Below are positions 58,921 to 64,000 of a stretch of DNA of 64,000 nucleotides, piece after piece. The notes below the pieces were generated by a model. The model made no database searches. It was not told the origin of the DNA and saw nothing but the letters and a program-made list of their open reading frames with translations. The stretch comes from Hoplostethus atlanticus. Lineage: Eukaryota; Chordata; Actinopteri; Trachichthyiformes; Trachichthyidae. The stretch lies in the NCBI GenBank assembly GCA_034670405.1, contig JAXDDX010000016.1, positions 1,825,001 to 1,889,000 of the forward strand, read 5' to 3'. Position numbers and translations under genes: made by a program. Position 1 is the first letter of the stretch. Each line of letters starts with the position of its first letter.

Positions 58921-59778
58921 TCCTTGTGTTATTCCTGTCCATCCATTCTACCATCCATCTTGTGCTATCCAATCATTGATCAGTCCTGTCTTGTTCATTG
59001 ATTTCGGGCTGTGTTGTACACTGGGCTGATTGTAGCAGGATTTGTGTCCACTAACCCTTTCTCTATCCCTCTATCCATCCATCACTTCTTCCATTTCTTC
59101 CTTCATTAGGTCTATTCAAGCCCATCGTTCTGACAGTAAAACAGATTGAGCAGAAAAACCTAATGACTCTAAACAAAGGTTTATCAATGTGCATGTGTGT
59201 GTGTGTTGCGTGCATTGTAGTGCCCACCTTGATGTTTTAAAATAACCACACTGTGGATTTTGTACGACAAGAAGAAGAAAGAAAGAAAGGAGGAAGAAGG
59301 AGAGGAGACAGAGACAAGGAAAGGAACAGAACACAGAGAGCAGGTGAGAGGTCCACGTCGCTGCTGCAAAGACAACACAATGGCATCGGAAAATTGGCAT
59401 GGCAACCATCTCGTTGTCATGGCAATCATATGACGGCACACTGGGTAGGTAAACAAGGATGCCCGTTGCGACTGCTGTGCTCTTCGGGTAAACAAAGAAT
59501 TTGTGCTGGGGAATGCTTTGCTGGTTTAGTACTATCGTTGGTAGTCTTGGTAGAAAAGGACGAGAACAAGGAAGGATGAGAAGTGTGTGTGAGTAATGGA
59601 GAGATGAGGATAATAAGGAGAGGAGGAGGTGAGGGTGAGTGAGTTCAGAGCAAGGGAGGGAGATGGAGAAGGTGAGGGAGCTGAATGGTGTATGGTGAAG
59701 TAGAGTAATTGAAATTTCCTTGAGCCAGAGAGAAAAATGCAAATTAAGAACAATCCCTGCTTCGCTAGCCAGACACAC

Positions 59779-59813
59779 TGTACTCTACTCTACTCTACTC
59801 TACTCTACTCTCT
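59779..59813. repeat. (ACTCT)n pentanucleotide repeat
   Basis: About seven tandem ACTCT units followed by a CT-rich stretch. Confidence 0.9.
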
Positions 59814-59929
59814 CCCTCTCCTTTACTCCCACACACATGAACAACAGCACACTCCTTTCAAGTCAAATTATCCTCTAATTACTCACATTCCAATTAAGAC
59901 TTAATTAACACTAACCATCTGCAAACGCA

Positions 59930-59971
<42 letters not shown>

Positions 59972-60889
59972 GGCCTACTTCATAGTGTGGTACCATCTAT
60001 CCTGCAGCATGGCAAGACTCCTCCCTGGAAGACAGTGAGGTAGAGATGCTATACCATCATGTGAGCTTACATGACCACTACAGAAGGCATGTGCAGTCAT
60101 ACATGCAAACACAGCTCCATGTGCATGCTGTGGTGCCAACACAAATACACAGTATATGCCACGTATATGCGCACACACGCACGCGCACACACACACACAC
60201 ACACTATGCCCCATACCCCCCACAGCATTGCACACACAGACACAAACACATAGTTAATCTCACTCCCTGCAGTAATGCAGAGAGGATTGTGCCAGGATTA
60301 GGGGATATTAAATCCTTGGATTATCCAATCAAATCGTATTCTACCCCCTCCCCCACCGACGCACAATCACTGGACCAAACCATTGGACCGCATCATGAGG
60401 GTAGGGTGTAGTGTGCCTATGTAAATGTATGTGTGCATGCTCTATTTGGAGGAGAAGTAGGCTACAGTGTTGAATGGATGTTATCATTTTGGTCTTTTAC
60501 ATTTATTTTTTTTGCCATCAAAACGCTGGAGGGCAATATGCCACAAAGAGAAAGAAATGTTCCCGCAAACGGAAATATAAAACTGATTACAGTGCACAGC
60601 ATGACAACAGGCAAGGGTGTGTGCGTGAGTACACACACACACACACACACACACACTTACACCCTTCCCCCCTCACTCTCCCTCTGGAACACTCCATCCA
60701 CGCAATTTCAGATGTCCATTTTCAAGAGCGCACAAGAAAAGAAAACTATTTTTATCCCTTCCCCACTATCTGCCGTTATTTCTCCCTCTCCCTTCTCCTC
60801 AATTTCCCTCTCTCCATTCTCAACTCCATAATCCCCCCCATACTGGGCCTGATGACACTGTCATCTCTGCTTTTTCATCCTTTCCCTTT

Positions 60890-60894
<5 letters not shown>

Positions 60895-60929
<35 letters not shown>

Positions 60930-60956
60930 CCTCTCTCTCTCTCTCTCTCTCTCTCA
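60895..60956. repeat. (CT)n microsatellite
   Basis: A long CT tract with one TTTCCC interruption, followed by CT-rich sequence to about 61010. Confidence 0.95.
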
Positions 60957-62304
60957 TTCTCCTCCTTCTCCTCTCTCTTTCCCTCTTTGTCTCATTCTCT
61001 TTCTCCATCAGTGGTATAATATGCCTTGAAGGCCCCACAACTCGTTAGCATCAGTGTACTAAGCCCTTGTGTCATTTTTAAAATCACAAAACAAATTGGG
61101 CTAAACAGCAACATTGTTGACTCTGTATTTTTGCCTCTTATATGAACCACTTTTAGATAGAACTATATGAATTGTGAATAGAAACATCTACCTTTAAGTG
61201 AGAGCAGATGAAGTGTTACCTCTGGCCCCTTAAAGTTCTATTTTAACTGAGCAAAGCTAAATCTCTATTGTTTCTATTCGAAGTAGAAGTCTATTGTTTC
61301 TAGTAGATCGGAAACCACATGTAGAACAGATTAAAATAGTTGTATGTGTCGTCTGTGTAAGAATTTTGTAGTTTGCTTTCAGAGTGCATATGGGGTGTGT
61401 GTGTGTGTGTGGGGCGGGGGTAGGTGGGTGGGTGTGTATGTGCATGTGTGTGTGTGTGTGTGTGACCAATCTCATTAAATCTCATAGGTAGCATACAACA
61501 CCCTAGCTGTCTGACGAAGCTCTCTGTATTTCTACCATTCCACTTAATACCTGAGACCCAGAGCTGGATGAAGAGACTGAGATGTCAGAAATAAAGAGCG
61601 AAGTGAGTGAGCAGGAAGGTGGAGCAGCCCAACAGCACATCTCCACCCCTCCTCTCCCCCATCGCTCTATCGCACCACGTTAGTCTTTGCATCCCCCGGG
61701 TTACCTAGCAACCTGGCATCTCGCTCGGCTCCGTTGCCTGGCAACGGGGGCCTGCAACCATAATACAACCTCCTGAGCGCCCCATCCCCCTGCTCTCATC
61801 CCTCCTCCCTCTGTCTTTCTCATTCCATTCTTCACACCTGAGAAGTCTGCCCTCCTTCTCCACTCAATCCTTTATCTGGCAGTTAACCCTTCATCAGCTT
61901 CTGCACTGGAGCATGGATTACCAACAAATTCTCTCCCTCTCTTTCTCTCCCTCTCTCTCTCTCCCTGTCTTGGTCTCACTCCATAGTAATGGTATCAAAC
62001 CGTGCATAAAGCAGAACTAACTACCCTGTTGATCCATATATTATTTTACTGTTTTTGTCAAACCCCAATGAGAATATTCTGTATGCAGCAGAGGAGCACT
62101 CACTGAAATTTGATCCTTTGGATTTAGTCCAACATAATCCAACAGCACTATAGCGGATAAGTGTTAGACCTATGCACTTGGACCTTCTTTCTATTTTAGG
62201 GAGTATAAGTCCTTTGGGAAATGAGCTGGTGAACTAAAAAGGCCGCTCAAATCCATACAAATTCATGATTGCAAAAATTTCATATTCACTGAGATTACAT
62301 ACAG

Positions 62305-62560
62305 TAGAGAAAGTATTTGGACAGTGACACATTTTTGGATGCTCTGGCAGTTGCTGGCTCTTTACTCTTTTTTTCTTTGTAATAAAAATAATACACTGTG
62401 AGTACAGTCAGTCAGCTTTTAGGGCATTTATCTATGTTAGAAGAACAGTTAACTATAACATGGTGGCATGGTGTCCCATTTCAAGGTGCTAAAAGTAATA
62501 CAAAAAATAAAAACAAAGAATGTCAATAGAATGTCAATAAGACATTTTAACAGCCACTGA
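62305..62560. repeat. Possible short DNA-transposon-like repeat
   Basis: It starts AGAAAGTATTTGGACAGTGACACATTTTT, text typical of a fish repeat terminus and complementary to the CTGTCCAAATACTTTTGG at 14044. No second end is clear. Confidence 0.4.
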
Positions 62561-63566
62561 ATTGTTCTGATTTATTTATTGATGACTTTTTATTTTAAGG
62601 TGCTTTTCTAGTCAATGATACAATCTCATTGCATTTCATTGTAACCCTATGCTGAATTGTGGACTACACTCTGCTTTAAATTACTCTGGTGTAGAAGAGG
62701 ATACATGGCTTGGATTAATAATTAAAAAGCATCTTGAGTGTCAAACCGTGTGCTATGTAGAGAAGCTTTTTACTGTTGATATGGTTGATTTACTGTTCTC
62801 TCTTGAGTGTCTGTACATCCATTACTATTCTTATGGTCACTGCATGATTCTCTGAAATTAATATCTAGTCAATAAAGCACAGAACATGCCACAGTCCAAG
62901 TAGTTGTGTAGCTCACTGTATGCACGGTTATTGTCTAACTAGTCATGCAGTTTTGATGTTTTCCAGACACAATTAAAGTGTGTATCTGTGTGGCTACAGT
63001 ATATTTGAGTGTGTACAATTTTTTTCAGGGACCTTTCTCAAGACCGGTGATGAAGACAGAGATAGTATCTATCACACACTATATTGTAAACAGGCCTACA
63101 TTCACTAACCCAAATTATATTTTATGAATTAAAAGAAACTAAATCCTAAAACATAATAAACCTAACCTATAAACCTTAACCTAAAAACGAAATCATTCAC
63201 TAACAGTACAGCATACATAGGTCTATATTAAAACCTATACAACCCTTATAAACTAAACCCAAATCCTTACATTGTCCTGTACATTCACTGCTCAAAACTA
63301 TATCATCAGCTCAATTGTCAACCGTCTCTTTTGTTGCACATTAACCAAACCAAAGTGTTCTCCGTTCTTCTGCTGCTGGACGGGGTATTGTGAAGAGGAG
63401 TGATGTGGGCCAGTGTGCTATGGCAGTATAAAGCTAGAGATTGGTCCTGCGGTGTGAAAAGGCCATTATCCAGACAGCAGGTTGAAGTGTGGTTAGAGTG
63501 GAGACCTCAGAGCGGAGGTCACACCCCAGGTGCCACTAAAGTCCTGTCATCCCCTCACCAGCCTAA

Positions 63567-63568
<2 letters not shown>

Positions 63569-63613
<45 letters not shown>
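63569..63613. repeat. (AC)n microsatellite
   Basis: About 22 AC units near the right edge. Confidence 0.97.
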
Positions 63614-64000
63614 ACACACCAGTGGCCCCCTCTGACAGATGTCTCTGTTTAAATTGACAGACGTGCGCCCTGACTCCCTCCCACCCCTCCGCCACCCAGC
63701 AAACCCCTTTTCTTACACACACCGCCCCTCCTCCACGCTCATTATGGCAAACTTTTGTCTTGTTTCCTCCTCTCTCTCCCCTGCCTCCTCTGCTCCTCCC
63801 CTGTCTCCCCCTCCCCCACCCCAGTCTATACACCCCTATTCATACCAAACCTCTTCATACCCCTCCTTCACTGCTCTCAACCCCCTTTTCATTCAGCCGA
63901 GTTCACAAACTCATTCAGCCCCCTGATATAGGCCCACTATATCTGTCCATCTCAGTGCAGACACATTAATATTACATGCTGAAACACGGTGTCTGGAATG

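Larger units (their letters stand above)
56266..64000 (-). other. celf3: Large celf3 intron, continuing past the window
   Basis: No RRM1-like exon is seen. The stretch is unusually simple in composition: dinucleotide tracts, GA-rich and CT-rich stretches (57000-57500, 60895-60956), two (ATCC)n blocks (58720-58920), an (ACTCT)n block (59779-59813) and (AC)n at 63569-63613. Its size beyond the window is unknown. Confidence 0.7.

Noticed and set aside
59116-59778. Minus-strand open frame of 220 codons
   Set aside because: Low-complexity Ser/Leu/Phe composition in a CT-rich celf3 intron stretch, with no domain.
60474-61019. Plus-strand open frame of 181 codons
   Set aside because: Its second half is a CT microsatellite read as Leu-Ser repeats; no evidence of a gene.
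56266-64000. Search for celf3 RRM1 exons (MKEPDAIKLFVGQ-type start)
   Set aside because: No matching coding sequence was found on the minus strand; these exons are taken to lie beyond the window.

Overview
This is an animal nuclear sequence, almost certainly from a teleost fish. The genes are split into many short exons with GT..AG introns, and (CA)n/(TG)n microsatellites are very dense. Tc1-like, hAT-MITE and tRNA-SINE fragments of fish type are scattered through introns and intergenic DNA. There is no bacterial or viral gene organisation and no CRISPR array. I cannot resolve the clade within teleosts.

I found six protein-coding genes, all on the minus strand, so each lies head-to-tail with the next. 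From low to high coordinate they are: the 5' part of rec8 (59-2587; its remaining exons run off the left edge); the whole of setdb1 (3986-13815, with a probable first exon at 15508-15524); a one-exon cortexin-family micro-gene, probably ctxnd2 (19064-19249); the whole of arnt (22631-31640); the whole of cers2 (35111-40363, with a 5'UTR exon ending at 45558); and celf3 (51440-56265; the first exons, encoding RRM1, lie beyond the right edge). I reconstructed every exon from conserved protein sequence plus splice consensus, then checked that reading phases join. By this count setdb1 is 1254 aa (1260 with the upstream exon), ctxnd2 61 aa, arnt 767 aa and cers2 383 aa; celf3 contributes 382 aa and rec8 177 aa within the window.

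SETDB1, CTXND2, ARNT, CERS2 and CELF3 also lie close together in human 1q21.3, so this is a conserved vertebrate neighbourhood. REC8 is elsewhere in human (14q). The genes do not form one pathway. setdb1 is an H3K9 methyltransferase, rec8 a meiotic cohesin subunit, arnt a bHLH-PAS dimerisation partner, cers2 a very-long-chain ceramide synthase, and celf3 a neural RNA-binding splicing regulator.

The most unusual element is a 656-bp insertion in an arnt intron (24448-25103). It is flanked by a 12-bp direct repeat and made mostly of a near-perfect giant inverted repeat. Both arms carry a hammerhead-like core, which suggests a Penelope-like retroelement terminal structure. Other notable points are a hAT MITE nested inside a Tc1 fossil in setdb1, a GU-repeat tract at the 3' splice site of the celf3 RRM3 exon, a frame-breaking 20-nt setdb1 microexon, and loss of the N-glycosylation sequon near the N-terminus of cers2. 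I saw no wholly new multi-gene system.
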